Positions 16,802 through 25,852 of a DNA stretch of 64,000 nt are shown here, piece by piece (position 1 is the stretch's first letter; every line of letters starts with the position of its first letter). A program made the translations under genes and the position numbers. Origin of the DNA: Clostridiaceae bacterium UBA6085 (GTDB taxonomy: Bacteria > Bacillota > Clostridia > Clostridiales > Clostridiaceae); contig DIXH01000063.1 in NCBI GenBank assembly GCA_002428605.1, forward strand, positions 3,779-67,778, read 5' to 3'. The notes under the pieces are model-generated. The model had not been told where the DNA came from, did not search any database, and saw nothing but the letters and a program-made list of their open reading frames with translations.

Positions 16802-17812
16802 ATGGAAAAACTTTTAGAGATAAAGGACCTGAAAATATCCTTCAAGACCTTCTTCGGAGAAGTTGAAGCCGTAAGAGGCGTAACCTTCGATGTAGGCAAG
16901 AAGGAGACCGTAGCGATAGTCGGAGAATCCGGATGTGGAAAATCCGTTACCGCTGCCGGCATAATGCAGCTCCTGCCCATGCCTCCGGCATTCTATAAGG
17001 GCGGAGAGATCATCTTCGACGGAGAGAACCTTCTTGACAAGAGTGAAAAGGAAATGCAGGGAATCAGGGGAAAGAGGATCGCGATGATCTTCCAGGACCC
17101 TATGACCAGCCTTAACCCGACCATGAGAGTGGGCGACCAGATCGTTGAATCCCTTATAAAGCATACGGGGATGAGCAGGAAGGAAGCAGACCAGAAGGCT
17201 ATCGAAATGCTCGAGCTGGTATCCGTACCGCAGCCGGAAAAGAGGGTAAGGCAATACCCCCATGAGTTCTCAGGCGGTATGAGGCAGAGGGTAATGATTG
17301 CCCTTGCAATGGTCTGTGACCCGCAGCTGCTGATCGCGGACGAGCCGACTACTGCACTGGACGTTACTGTCCAGGCACAGATACTTGACCTCATGAAGGA
17401 CATACAGCAGAAGTTCGGAATGTCGATCATCATAATCACTCATGACCTCGGAGTAGTTGCTGACGTCGCAGACAGGCTTGTAGTCATGTATGCAGGGCAG
17501 ATACTTGAGCAGGGGACAACTGAGGAGATATTCGACAATCCGATGCACCCTTACACGAGGAGGCTGCTGGGCTCCGTTCCAAGGCTCGACATGAGCAAGG
17601 ACAAGCCGCTGAACTCGATCGACGGAACACCTCCGGACCTGTACATACCTCCAAAGGGATGTTCATTCTATGACAGGTGCTCGGATGCGATGAAGGTCTG
17701 CAAGGACAACCTTCCTGATTTCATCGACCATACAGATGAGCACAGGTCGAGATGCTGGCTGAATCACCCTATGGTGATCATGAAAAAGGATACCAAGGGA
17801 GGTCAGGCATGA
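16802..17812 (+). CDS. oppD: Oligopeptide ABC transporter ATP-binding protein
   Basis: A 336-residue ABC ATPase. Walker A is GESGCGKS, the signature is SGGMRQRV, Walker B is LLIADEPT and the H-loop His lies in IITHDLG. The C-terminal oligopeptide-transporter region carries Cys residues ([14 protein letters not shown]) of the type that can hold a 4Fe-4S cluster in OppD/DppD. ATG 16802 is chosen because translation from an upstream in-frame ATG would start inside oppC and add 14 unconserved residues. It overlaps oppF by ATGA. Confidence 0.93.
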   Translation: MEKLLEIKDLKISFKTFFGEVEAVRGVTFDVGKKETVAIVGESGCGKSVTAAGIMQLLPMPPAFYKGGEIIFDGENLLDKSEKEMQGIRGKRIAMIFQDPMTSLNPTMRVGDQIVESLIKHTGMSRKEADQKAIEMLELVSVPQPEKRVRQYPHEFSGGMRQRVMIALAMVCDPQLLIADEPTTALDVTVQAQILDLMKDIQQKFGMSIIIITHDLGVVADVADRLVVMYAGQILEQGTTEEIFDNPMHPYTRRLLGSVPRLDMSKDKPLNSIDGTPPDLYIPPKGCSFYDRCSDAMKVCKDNLPDFIDHTDEHRSRCWLNHPMVIMKKDTKGGQA

Positions 17813-18798
17813 TGGAACCGTTAATAAGCATCAGGAACCTCAAGAAGCATTTTCATGTATCCGGTGGAGTGCTCAAGGCAGTTGACGGAATGAACCTGGA
17901 TATCTATGAGGGCGAGACCGTTGGTCTTGTCGGAGAATCAGGCTGCGGAAAATCCACTGCAGGCAGGACAATAGTAAGGATATACGAGCCTACGGAAGGA
18001 CAGCTTTTCTACAAGGGAAAGGACATATATACTCTTTCAAGGAAGGAGATGCACGAGGTAAGAAGGAATTTCCAGATGATCTTCCAGGACCCTTATGCTT
18101 CACTTAACCCAAGAATGACAGTCCTTGACATAGTTGCGGAGCCCCTTGACGTACATGGCATATACAAGAACTCCGAGGAGAGGAAGAAGAGGGTAATGGA
18201 GCTTCTTCAGCTTGTCGGACTCAGCGAGGAACACGCAATGAGGTTCCCTCATGAGTTCTCAGGCGGACAGAGGCAGAGGATAGGCATAGCGCGCGCGCTT
18301 GCCCTGAACCCGAAATTCATAGTCTGCGACGAGCCCATATCAGCTCTTGACGTATCCATTCAGGCACAGGTGGTAAACCTTCTGAAGGACCTTCAGGACA
18401 AGCTCGGACTGACTTACCTCTTCATAGCCCATGACCTTTCAATGGTCAGATACATCTCAGACAGGGTCGGCGTAATGTACCTTGGACACATGATGGAGCT
18501 GGCTGATGCTGAGGAGCTATACAACGAGCCTCTTCACCCATACACCATGGCACTGCTTTCAGCTATACCGATCCCTGACCCTGACATACAAAGGAACAGG
18601 AAGAGGATAGTACTTGAAGGCGATGTTCCAAGCCCTATAAATCCCAAGGAAGGCTGCAGGTTCGTCGAAAGATGTCCTTACGCCATCCAGAAGTGCAGGG
18701 ACATAACACCTGAATTCGAAGAGATAAAGGAAAGGCACTACGCAGCATGCCACAGGGCGAAAGAGCTCATGGAGAATAACGCGAAGGGCAAGATTTAA
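17809..18798 (+). CDS. oppF: Oligopeptide ABC transporter ATP-binding protein
   Basis: A 329-residue ABC ATPase pairing with OppD. Walker A is GESGCGKST, the signature is SGGQRQRI, Walker B is [12 protein letters not shown], and a C-terminal Cys motif [14 protein letters not shown] is present. Start ATG 17809 overlaps the oppD stop and is preceded by AAGGAGGT; a second ATG follows immediately. It ends the operon at a strong terminator. Confidence 0.93.
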   Translation: MMEPLISIRNLKKHFHVSGGVLKAVDGMNLDIYEGETVGLVGESGCGKSTAGRTIVRIYEPTEGQLFYKGKDIYTLSRKEMHEVRRNFQMIFQDPYASLNPRMTVLDIVAEPLDVHGIYKNSEERKKRVMELLQLVGLSEEHAMRFPHEFSGGQRQRIGIARALALNPKFIVCDEPISALDVSIQAQVVNLLKDLQDKLGLTYLFIAHDLSMVRYISDRVGVMYLGHMMELADAEELYNEPLHPYTMALLSAIPIPDPDIQRNRKRIVLEGDVPSPINPKEGCRFVERCPYAIQKCRDITPEFEEIKERHYAACHRAKELMENNAKGKI

Positions 18799-18800
18799 GG

Positions 18801-18824
18801 AAGAAGCCGAGAGGCTTCTTTTTT
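18801..18824 (+). terminator. Terminator of the opp operon
   Basis: AAGAAGCC/GGCTTCTT stem with GAGA loop and a run of eight T. Confidence 0.88.
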
Positions 18825-18928
18825 AATGGCTCTATTTGAAATGGAATGTTTTAGTATATAATATAAGTATATTAATTTATAACTAATTCGCTTTATTATG
18901 TTTATTAGATATTTTGGAGGGGTCTGAA

Positions 18929-19117
18929 ATGATGGAAATATTGAAGTTTATTGGTGGGCTTGGCGAGGTTTTAATGGTTATTACTCCTCTAACGCTTGTT
19001 ATTGGAATCATCAATGCGATAAAGAAGGATGGGAACAGCTCTGCAGCATACAAAGCAATGGCTGTCTTAAGTGCATATCTAATTGTAGTCCCTTTAATTG
19101 TAAACTCTGTTTATTGA
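18929..19117 (+). CDS. Small hydrophobic membrane protein
   Basis: A 62-residue protein with two predicted membrane helices (about 8-30 and 43-62) separated by a short polar loop KKDGNSSAAYKAM. Start ATG 18929 is nine bases after a strong GGAGG. No family recognised. It is monocistronic within AT-rich flanks; function cannot be inferred. Confidence 0.6.
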   Translation: MMEILKFIGGLGEVLMVITPLTLVIGIINAIKKDGNSSAAYKAMAVLSAYLIVVPLIVNSVY

Positions 19118-19289
19118 GGGTTATTTGGACTGTACTCATACAGAGACTTTTAACAGCATGTCTTACCTCTACGTATGGAGCTTACAAATGATAACCGATT
19201 ATTAACAGTCTTAGGATTGGAAATATGCTATATTTATTGCATAAAGGAATGTTTCATTTATATTGAATCAATGCAAAGAGGTGGATATC

Positions 19290-19703
19290 ATGAGGGAATT
19301 CGGCAATCTGATGGGGTCGCTTACCGCAATACTCTTTATCCTGGCTTTCCTTAACAGGCCAGTGAAGGCAATAAACAAAAGGTACGGAAAGGCAATAGCA
19401 AAGACATCATCCAAGGGGGCATTCCAGTCCCTTATGAGGTTCCTGGTGAAGAACCACAAGCTGTTCGGAGCCCTTGCAGGCGCCTCGGCTCTTATTCACG
19501 GAGTCATGAAGGCTTCAGCATACGGCTTTATTGCAAGTGGGTTCCTGACGCTGTCCCTTATAATGCTGCAGGGGGTACTTGGAGGCTATGGGTTCAGGAA
19601 GATGAAAGGGAAGGCAGGTGTCTGGCTTAAGGTACACAGACTGATTCCTTATCTTGTATTCCTGTCAATATTCAACCATGTGGTAGTCAAGGTCTTCTGG
19701 TAA
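19290..19703 (+). CDS. Small four-helix membrane protein with paired H-x13-H motifs
   Basis: A 137-residue membrane protein with about four hydrophobic helices (6-22, 56-75, 78-98, 117-135). Four histidines are placed as two pairs with identical spacing: His56/His70 and His116/His130, each pair running the length of one helix. This is the arrangement used in di-heme cytochrome b and ferric reductase/NOX membrane domains to hold two hemes, so heme binding is a reasonable inference. There is no FAD/NAD domain. ATG 19290 follows GAGGTGG. It stands alone. The family name is not certain. Confidence 0.75.
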   Translation: MREFGNLMGSLTAILFILAFLNRPVKAINKRYGKAIAKTSSKGAFQSLMRFLVKNHKLFGALAGASALIHGVMKASAYGFIASGFLTLSLIMLQGVLGGYGFRKMKGKAGVWLKVHRLIPYLVFLSIFNHVVVKVFW

Positions 19704-19750
19704 AGTCCGGGGCCGGCAATTGTTAAAAAGATACGGTAAATAAAGTGTAA

Positions 19751-19774
19751 GAACCCGGGAATGATCCCGGGTTC
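19751..19774. terminator. Hairpin between convergent genes
   Basis: Perfect 10-bp stem GAACCCGGGA/TCCCGGGTTC with ATGA loop, between the small membrane protein gene and convergent ddh. T runs on either side are weak, so efficiency is unsure. Confidence 0.65.
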
Positions 19775-19781
19775 CTGTTTC

Positions 19782-20756
19782 TTATAGCATCTCTTTCCTG
19801 AGTTCTTCAGGTGACTTTGCAGATATGAGGGAGAAGGGGATATCAAGGACTGTGAAAGCTCCTGACTTTCCTTCCTGGGCCAGTCTGTGGCAGGCTCTTG
19901 CATATGCTGCAAGTACTGAAGATGTGAATTCGGGATTTGAGTCTAGCTTCAGGCTGAACTCGAATCTCTGTACAACACCTTCGCTGGTTTCTCCGGTCCT
20001 TATGACGAATCCGCCATGAGGTATTCCGCCATGCTTTTCCTTGAGTTCATCAAGGCTTATGAATGTTACTGTAGTGTCGTATGGCTCGAAATAGTTCGGC
20101 ATGGTCACTATCTCTTTCTCGATCCTTTGCTTGTCAGCTCCATCCTTTGCGACGACGAAGCATACTCTCTTGTGCTTTTCCCTCGCTGTGAATTCTTTGC
20201 CTTCACCTGACCTTGCAGAGGTGAGAGCTTCCTCTACCGGAACAGTATACTGCCTGGCATCAACGACACCTTCGATCCTTCTTATCGCATCCGAGTGTCC
20301 CTGGCTTACGCCTTCTCCCCAGAATGTGTAGTCCTTTCCTGAAGGAAGAACTGCATTTGCGAGTACCCTGTTCAATGAGAACAGGCCCGGATCCCAGCCA
20401 ACGCTTATTATGCTGGCCTTTCCCGATGCCTTTGCACTGGCATCCACTCCTGCAAAATATGCAGGTATCTCACCATGGTTGTCATAGCTGTCAACTGTGT
20501 TGAAGAGCTTGTTGACTTCAACCGTCTGCTTTGGAAGGTCAGTTGCACTTCCTCCGCAAAGTACCATGACATCTATAAGACCCACGAAATCCTTCATGTC
20601 ATCCATCTTATATACCGGAGACTTTGCATTTACAGCCTTAGGGTCTCTTCTTGTAAAGACGCCGACTACCTCCAGGTCTGAATTCCTTTCTACAGCAAGC
20701 TCAAGACCTCTTCCAAGGTTACCATAGCCGACTATTCCTATTCTGGTTTTTCCCAT
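19782..20756 (-). CDS. ddh: meso-Diaminopimelate D-dehydrogenase
   Basis: A 324-residue NADPH-dependent oxidoreductase matching meso-DAP dehydrogenase along its length: Rossmann GIVGYGNLGRG at the N-terminus, VMVLCGGSATDLP, FNTVDSYDNHG, SVGWDPGLFS and WGEGVSQGHSDA. It makes meso-DAP in one step from tetrahydrodipicolinate, ammonia and NADPH for lysine and peptidoglycan. ATG 20756 follows AGGAGG by eight bases; an upstream in-frame ATG at 20774 lies before that site and is rejected. No other dap genes are nearby. Confidence 0.93.
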   Translation of the reverse strand: MGKTRIGIVGYGNLGRGLELAVERNSDLEVVGVFTRRDPKAVNAKSPVYKMDDMKDFVGLIDVMVLCGGSATDLPKQTVEVNKLFNTVDSYDNHGEIPAYFAGVDASAKASGKASIISVGWDPGLFSLNRVLANAVLPSGKDYTFWGEGVSQGHSDAIRRIEGVVDARQYTVPVEEALTSARSGEGKEFTAREKHKRVCFVVAKDGADKQRIEKEIVTMPNYFEPYDTTVTFISLDELKEKHGGIPHGGFVIRTGETSEGVVQRFEFSLKLDSNPEFTSSVLAAYARACHRLAQEGKSGAFTVLDIPFSLISAKSPEELRKEML

Positions 20757-20825
20757 AATTTGAATCCTCCTCATTTGATATGTCTAGTACAGTTTAGCAC
20801 ACACTTGTATTTCCTGTGAACGACA

Positions 20826-20866
20826 AACCCGAAGCAGATGCAAAATTTTTGCAGCCGCTCCGGGTT
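20826..20866. terminator. Extended imperfect hairpin between DMT transporter gene and ddh
   Basis: Outer arms AACCCG/CGGGTT, then AGC/GCT and an inner palindrome TGCAAAA/TTTTGCA form about 16 pairs with three mismatches. It lies downstream of the minus-strand DMT gene and upstream of ddh. It lacks a clear T run, so it may be a terminator, an RNA-processing site or an operator. Confidence 0.5.
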
Positions 20867-20881
20867 CAAACCGATTGCTTC

Positions 20882-21772
20882 CTATCTCAAGAACATGATG
20901 CCTACTCCGGCTACACCGATTATAGCCCCAAGTACCTCCTTGAATGCAACCTTCTCCTTGAAGAAAAGGATTGAAACAGGAAGTATGAGCACAGGCACTA
21001 CGCCCATAAGGGTAGATGCCACACCGGTGCTTGTGTGCTTCACTGCCAGAAGGGAGAGCGACACACCTACTACAGGACCGAAAAGCGATCCGATAGTTAT
21101 ACCTGTCATGGTCTTCCTGTCCCTTAAGGCTGAGCCGAAGTTCTTCCAGTTATGTGTGAACGCTATTATCCCCACGAAGCATATTATACCTGTCAGGATC
21201 CTCACCTCGGTTGCTACGAAAGGGTTCAGGTCCTTCACACCGAGCTTGGAGAATATCATCCCCAGTCCCTGACCGAATGCTCCGAGAAATGCGTAGGTAA
21301 GACCCTTCAGGGGATGCCTTATGACTACACGGTTGCTTCCCTTTTCCTTGCCAAGAACGACCAGTGCGATACCTGAAAGGGTAACTGCCATACCGACCAT
21401 CTGCATGACTGAAAGGGTCTCTCCAAGTATCAGGTATCCCATTACCGCCGTAAGCGGCGGCGCCATCGACATTATGAGGAGGGATATCCTTGCACCGATC
21501 TCAATGTATGCCTGAAACAGGAACAGGTCCCCAAGCACGAAGCCTATGATCCCTGAAATCATAAGGTACCCAATACCTGTTGAAGTCAGGCCTGTGTTCC
21601 TGAAGCCGTCGGTCAGGAAATAGTTGATGACAGTTATGATAAGGAATGCGACTATAAGCCTCATCAGGTTCAGGACAATCGTACCTACACGCTTACCTGA
21701 ATATTCAAAGGATGTGGATGACACCACCCAGCAGAACGCGGTCCCAAGAGCTGCGATTTCACCGATTAACAT
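20882..21772 (-). CDS. EamA/DMT-family transporter
   Basis: A 296-residue drug/metabolite transporter with about ten membrane helices in two EamA repeats (residues about 5-140 and 155-290). The first repeat has AALGTAFCWVVSSTSFEYSG (AALGTAFCW at the start) and the second starts near GLTYAFLGAFGQGLG. The substrate is unknown; amino acids or nucleosides are common. It is on the same strand as ddh but separated by a hairpin. Confidence 0.87.
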   Translation of the reverse strand: MLIGEIAALGTAFCWVVSSTSFEYSGKRVGTIVLNLMRLIVAFLIITVINYFLTDGFRNTGLTSTGIGYLMISGIIGFVLGDLFLFQAYIEIGARISLLIMSMAPPLTAVMGYLILGETLSVMQMVGMAVTLSGIALVVLGKEKGSNRVVIRHPLKGLTYAFLGAFGQGLGMIFSKLGVKDLNPFVATEVRILTGIICFVGIIAFTHNWKNFGSALRDRKTMTGITIGSLFGPVVGVSLSLLAVKHTSTGVASTLMGVVPVLILPVSILFFKEKVAFKEVLGAIIGVAGVGIMFLR

Positions 21773-21790
21773 ATTACACTTCCAATCAAA

Positions 21791-22498
21791 TCATATTCCG
21801 GATAGAGCCAGGAGGATAGGGGCGATAACTACCGTCATGAGCCCTGCGATACCTATGGAAAGTCCGCTCATGGCACCTTCTGTTTCTCCGATCTCTACTG
21901 CCTTTGCCGTTCCAAGAGCATGTGCTGCGGTTCCTATGGCAACTCCCTTCGCAACAGGGTCCTTCAGCCTTGCAGCCTTCATGACAAGAGGAACCATTAT
22001 CGCTCCCAGGGTGCCTGTAACGAAAATCGAAACAACAGTTATTGGCACTATGCCTCCAAGCTCTTTTGATATTTCAAGTCCTATGGCCGTTGTGACCGAT
22101 TTTGGGATCATGGATACTATTATCGTGCGGTCTATGCCAAGCAGTCTGGAGAATAGAAGAACGCTTGAGATGCTTGCAAGGGTTCCTGCGAAAATACCTG
22201 AGAGGATCGCTACATAATGGCTCTTCAGGAGTCCGAAGTTCCTGTAGAGTGGAATGGCAAGCACGATCACTGAAGGCCCCAGCATAAAGCTTATCATGGC
22301 TCCGCCTGCGCTGTAGTTCTCAACAGGCACCTTAAGTGCCACAAGCACGGCTATGACTATCGCTGTCGAGACGACCAGGGGACTAAGCAGGGGATTTTTG
22401 ACCCTCTTGAATACATACACACCTATCCTGTATGCCAGGAAGGATATGGCAAGTCCGAACAGGGGGGACTTTGTAAGTGCAAAAAGCCTCTCTATCAT
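21791..22498 (-). CDS. lrgB: LrgB/CidB-like membrane protein
   Basis: A 235-residue LrgB-family protein with about seven hydrophobic segments and the typical AAHALGTAKAVEIGETEGAMSGL region (AAHALGTAKAVEIGE). LrgB/CidB act with LrgA/CidA in holin-like or pyruvate-transport functions. Start ATG overlaps the lrgA stop (ATGA) and follows AGGAGGAAG, so the pair is translationally coupled. The label lrgB rather than cidB is by convention. Confidence 0.88.
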   Translation of the reverse strand: MIERLFALTKSPLFGLAISFLAYRIGVYVFKRVKNPLLSPLVVSTAIVIAVLVALKVPVENYSAGGAMISFMLGPSVIVLAIPLYRNFGLLKSHYVAILSGIFAGTLASISSVLLFSRLLGIDRTIIVSMIPKSVTTAIGLEISKELGGIVPITVVSIFVTGTLGAIMVPLVMKAARLKDPVAKGVAIGTAAHALGTAKAVEIGETEGAMSGLSIGIAGLMTVVIAPILLALSGI

Positions 22499-22854
22499 TT
22501 CTTCCTCCTAGCGCCGGCCTTAAGCACTGCCTGCGTGGTGATTCCTGCAACCGCCATTGTTATGAACGTGGTGACGGTTAAGACGAGTATCAGCTTCAGG
22601 ACCGACCCTTGCAGCAGACCGAATGACGATAAAAGACCTACGCCGCTTGGTATGAAGAAGAAGGTGAGGTTCTCAAGTAGGAACGTCGTCACCGACTCAA
22701 CCTGGGACACCTTCAGGACCTTCAGCAGAAGCAGCGTCAGAAGCAGCACGAATCCCAGTATGTTTCCGGGTATGGGCAGACCGGTCACAACCTTTATTAC
22801 TTCTCCCATGAAATATATTCCAAGGATAAGGGACATTTCCTTTATTATCTTCAT
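22495..22854 (-). CDS. lrgA: LrgA/CidA-like holin family protein
   Basis: A 119-residue protein with four membrane helices and the family signature GLPIPGNILGFVLLLTLL (PIPGNILG). Start ATG follows AAAGGAGGT. In related systems the product works with LrgB in the membrane, either as a holin-like regulator of lysis or in pyruvate uptake. In a pyruvate-fermenting organism the latter is attractive but unproven. No LytSR-type regulator is nearby. Confidence 0.88.
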   Translation of the reverse strand: MKIIKEMSLILGIYFMGEVIKVVTGLPIPGNILGFVLLLTLLLLKVLKVSQVESVTTFLLENLTFFFIPSGVGLLSSFGLLQGSVLKLILVLTVTTFITMAVAGITTQAVLKAGARRKK

Positions 22855-23123
22855 TTAAACCTCCTTTTGCCGGGCACTTGCGGCAAGTCCGATACATTAC
22901 AATATAACAGTTTTTGAGCAGGATTGAAAGAATGTATGGAAAAAGGAGGTATATGCGGGTGATGTAAATGTTATCAGAAGAATAGTTCTGCAAGGACTTC
23001 ACTCTTGTCAGCTTCCATATAGTTGTATTGATGATTTAGGCTTTGTTTTAATGTAGTGTTGATACTATCGCATTCTTCGAAAATATGATATAATGGTGTT
23101 ATTAATGGTGTTGTGGTGAATAT
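22855..23123. other. Intergenic region at left side of insertion element
   Basis: 269 bases holding the lrgAB upstream region (minus strand) and the start of AT-rich DNA carrying the transposase. I found no gene. A short direct repeat of TAATGGTGTT occurs at about 23091-23100 and 23103-23112. No terminal inverted repeat partner for the sequence near 23038-23065 could be found to the right of the transposase. Confidence 0.4.
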
Positions 23124-24149
23124 ATTCCTATAGTTCAATCTATACTGAGCGAAATTAATAAGCTGTCAACAAGTGACCAAGAAAATATACTTTCCAATCT
23201 GGAAGAAGTGCTTTTATTCGGCTCTCATGTGGGAACAATCTCTCAAGAAGTCATGGAGTTCCGGTTCTCCAAGGGGAAGGTCTGTCCGCATTGTGCGGCT
23301 GAATCCATCTCTCGTAACGGAAAATACAATGGCAAGCAGCGATACCTCTGCAAAGCATGCAAAAGGAGCTTCTCTGACTTTACGAATTCAGCGATATACA
23401 AGAGTCGGTCATCGTTGGAAAAGTGGTTAAAGTATGCAAAGTGCATGATTGCTGGTTATACTATCCGAAAGAGTGCTGAAATCGTAGGAATCAATATTGC
23501 CACAAGTTTCTTTTGGCGACACAAGATTCTCAACTGCTTAAAGTCCTTTAACGGTATTGGACATGTAGATGGCGTTGTCGAGGCAGACGAGGTCTTCTTT
23601 GCGGAAAGTTTTAAGGGGACCAAACCCTCAAAGATGCCCAGGAAATCCCGCCATAGGGGTGCCCAGGTGAAGCTTAGGGGTATCTCCCATGAGCAGGTAT
23701 GTGTGGCCACAGCAATTGACAGGCAGGGCAACTTGATTATGGAACTTCTATGCAAAGGAAGAATGACTTCTAATGACCTGAAAAAGCTCTATGATGGACG
23801 CATAGGCAAAAGTTCCATCCTCTGCACGGACAGCCATAAAAGTTACAACAAATTCGCCAGGGACCTTTCTTTGGACCATAAACGCATTCCCAGTGGAAAG
23901 CACAAGGAAGGGGTTTATCATATTCAGCATATCAACTCCATCCATAGCAAACTGAAGCGTTGGATGCGTGTGTTTAACGGAGTGTCTACAAAGTATCTGA
24001 GCAGCTATATGTGCTGGTTCAAATGGATGGAGCTGTTTGGAAGCGATAAGGACACCATAAAAATCAGGAACTTCATCGTTCAAAGCTGTGTTCCCCATGC
24101 CTATACAAAAGTTTCAGATTTCAAAACCAGGGTGCCAGCATTCATATAG
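23124..24149 (+). pseudogene. IS1595-family transposase, start codon missing
   Basis: An IS1595/ISXO2-type transposase. A zinc ribbon (CPHC then CKAC) precedes a DDE/N domain with EADEVFF, CTDSHKSY and a closing segment containing HIQHINSIHSKLKRWM (as HINSIHSKLK). The reading frame is open from 23106 and shows family-like sequence from IPIVQSILSEI onward, well before the first GTG at 23208 that would cut off the N-terminus. No ATG, GTG or TTG begins this N-terminal part. A GTG at 23116 would fit if an AT dinucleotide were removed from the following AT tract. The catalytic core looks intact. Coordinates start at an ATT codon as a placeholder. Confidence 0.75.
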
Positions 24150-24385
24150 TAAAATAAGTATGTTTTTGAATATTCTGTAGTATTATTAAATCATACAATC
24201 CTTGGACTGGAATAACCCGCAGGAATGAGGTTTTATTCAAACCTTTGCAGAAATGGAATATGTTTTTGATTTGCCCGCTATACTAACAGTAGATAAATGA
24301 TAATCAGGATATCAATGCAGCAAGTTGCGAAATACCGTATACAAGGAGGAAGAGAATTGAATGATATATATAGGAGGGGGAAAAT
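24150..24385. other. AT-rich spacer right of transposase
   Basis: 236 bases without a gene. It contains a short inverted repeat around AGGTTTTATTCAAACCT (24228-24246) and, at its end, the GGAGGGGG ribosome binding site of the next small gene. The right end of the insertion sequence must lie here if the element is complete, but I cannot place it. Confidence 0.4.
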
Positions 24386-24580
24386 ATGAGAAATAAGTTT
24401 TCTAAACCATTATTTATGATTATTAATCTCATATGGGCATTTACCTTGATATTAGGAGCATCATATATACGAAAGGAATATAATATAAACCTTTGGATAT
24501 ATGTAATCGTAACAACAATAGTTGTGATGGTAGGCCAAATGTTGATAAAAAGGATATTCATGAAGATTGATAATAAGTAA
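24386..24580 (+). CDS. Small two-helix membrane protein
   Basis: A 64-residue protein with two hydrophobic helices (about 9-27 and 35-55) and a basic C-terminus. The ATG is preceded by an excellent ATAGGAGGGGG site, which supports it being real. Its base composition is markedly more AT-rich than the chromosome around it, matching the adjacent transposase patch, so it may be acquired. No family recognised. Confidence 0.6.
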   Translation: MRNKFSKPLFMIINLIWAFTLILGASYIRKEYNINLWIYVIVTTIVVMVGQMLIKRIFMKIDNK

Positions 24581-24610
24581 CTTTTAATCAAAAATTCTTG
24601 AAAAGCGACT

Positions 24611-24637
24611 TAAGGGGTGAATTAAATTCACCCCTTA
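24611..24637 (+). terminator. Hairpin after small membrane protein gene
   Basis: Perfect 12-bp stem TAAGGGGTGAAT/ATTCACCCCTTA with a 3-nt loop; the following sequence AAAATTAC is not a clean T run, so termination is likely but not certain. Confidence 0.6.
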
Positions 24638-24698
24638 AAATTACATAATATTTCAACACTGTTTTAAACATAGCCATGATTTAAAATACAAAAAATAT

Positions 24699-24724
24699 AA
24701 GGATCCGGATTACTCCGGATCCTT
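24699..24724 (-). terminator. Terminator of the DUF4349 gene
   Basis: 11-bp stem AAGGATCCGGA/TCCGGATCCTT with a 4-nt loop; read on the minus strand it is followed by ATATTTTTTG, and lies just downstream of the gene's stop. Confidence 0.8.
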
Positions 24725-24736
24725 CTTCAGCCCTAT

Positions 24737-25672
24737 TCAGTCATTTTTCTTTTCAGGCGGAACTGCTTTTTCCTTGCGTCTGCCCCGGTAGACCTTAAGG
24801 CCTATGAAGAGAGCGACCGCAGCGATAAGTATGTACGGGAGTGCAAGCACGAGCCAGATCACGAAGTTCTGGACTGCCGATGTGAAGAAGTATATGGAAT
24901 CCTTGAATGCGGCTGCGAGCCTTTCAGCGAATGTGGTCTCCACGGTCTCTTCGGTGGTAAGCTTCTCGACCTCCTGCAGCTGGACTGTTACGTAGCTGTA
25001 GTCTATCCTGTCATCCAGGTCCTTAAGGTAAAGGGTCAGCTGTTCCTTCTCATAGAATATTGAGCTCAGCTGGTTTTCAATGGCGATTATGTCTTCGATC
25101 CTTTCGGCCTTCTCATAGAGCGCCAGCATCCTCTCTTCCTTGATCTTAAGCGCGTTCAGCCTTGATTCGGTATCGGTATACGTCTTTGACACATTTGTCT
25201 TGCTCGAGGTCTCTGATACTACGTTCCCGAGGAGCTTGAGCTCAGCATTGTATGCCAGCACCTGGGCCTTTGGGATCCTGAAGGTGAACTGGCCGGTCCT
25301 GAGCTTCTTTCCGTCGTAGAAGCCGCCGTAGTATACATTTGAGTTCTCAACATAGCCATTGTACTTTGTGATCAGCATGTTGAGGTCGTTTGAGACCTTC
25401 TCGAATTCCTTTGTCTCCATGTTGAAGTAATATGTGCCTATCGTCTTGTCCTCGTTGACAATGACTGAAGGCGACTCGCTTCCCTTGCTTCCTGTATCAT
25501 AGTTTGGAGTAGAAGGAAGCTGAGGGTTTACGATACCAGGCGATGAGGTTCCTCCATCGCTCCTTTCAGAGCTGAAATATCCCTTCGAGAGGTTGTAGCC
25601 AAGCACCGTGAGAAAGATCAGTGCAATTGCAGCTACAGTTGATGTGATTATGCGTTTTCTGTTCTTGAACAT
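24737..25672 (-). CDS. DUF4349 domain-containing membrane protein
   Basis: A 311-residue protein with an N-terminal signal anchor (about 9-27), a Ser/Gly/Pro-rich linker, the DUF4349 body (about 75-280) including a coiled-coil stretch with ERMLALYEKAERIEDIIAIE and a C-terminal membrane helix (about 275-297) with a basic tail. This family is typical of Firmicute surface proteins, sometimes beside anti-sigma factors; the function is unknown. Here no sigma or anti-sigma gene is adjacent. The ATG at 25672 follows AAAGGAGC. Confidence 0.85.
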   Translation of the reverse strand: MFKNRKRIITSTVAAIALIFLTVLGYNLSKGYFSSERSDGGTSSPGIVNPQLPSTPNYDTGSKGSESPSVIVNEDKTIGTYYFNMETKEFEKVSNDLNMLITKYNGYVENSNVYYGGFYDGKKLRTGQFTFRIPKAQVLAYNAELKLLGNVVSETSSKTNVSKTYTDTESRLNALKIKEERMLALYEKAERIEDIIAIENQLSSIFYEKEQLTLYLKDLDDRIDYSYVTVQLQEVEKLTTEETVETTFAERLAAAFKDSIYFFTSAVQNFVIWLVLALPYILIAAVALFIGLKVYRGRRKEKAVPPEKKND

Positions 25673-25852
25673 TTCGATCAGCTCCTTTGAGCGATTTTGG
25701 GCTGTTTAAGTTCCTTTGTCTATACTCAGTATATGGCAGGGTGTTCATGAATTAATTACAAATTCGTTCCAAACAGGGAAATAATCGGGGACAGATGAAA
25801 ACGTATCCTGATGCTGTATAATTATAGGTAAGTAAGGACTGGAGGTGATTTG

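Noticed and set aside
23038..23065. Left terminal inverted repeat of the insertion sequence
   Set aside because: No complementary partner was found in 24150-24385, so the ends are not assigned.
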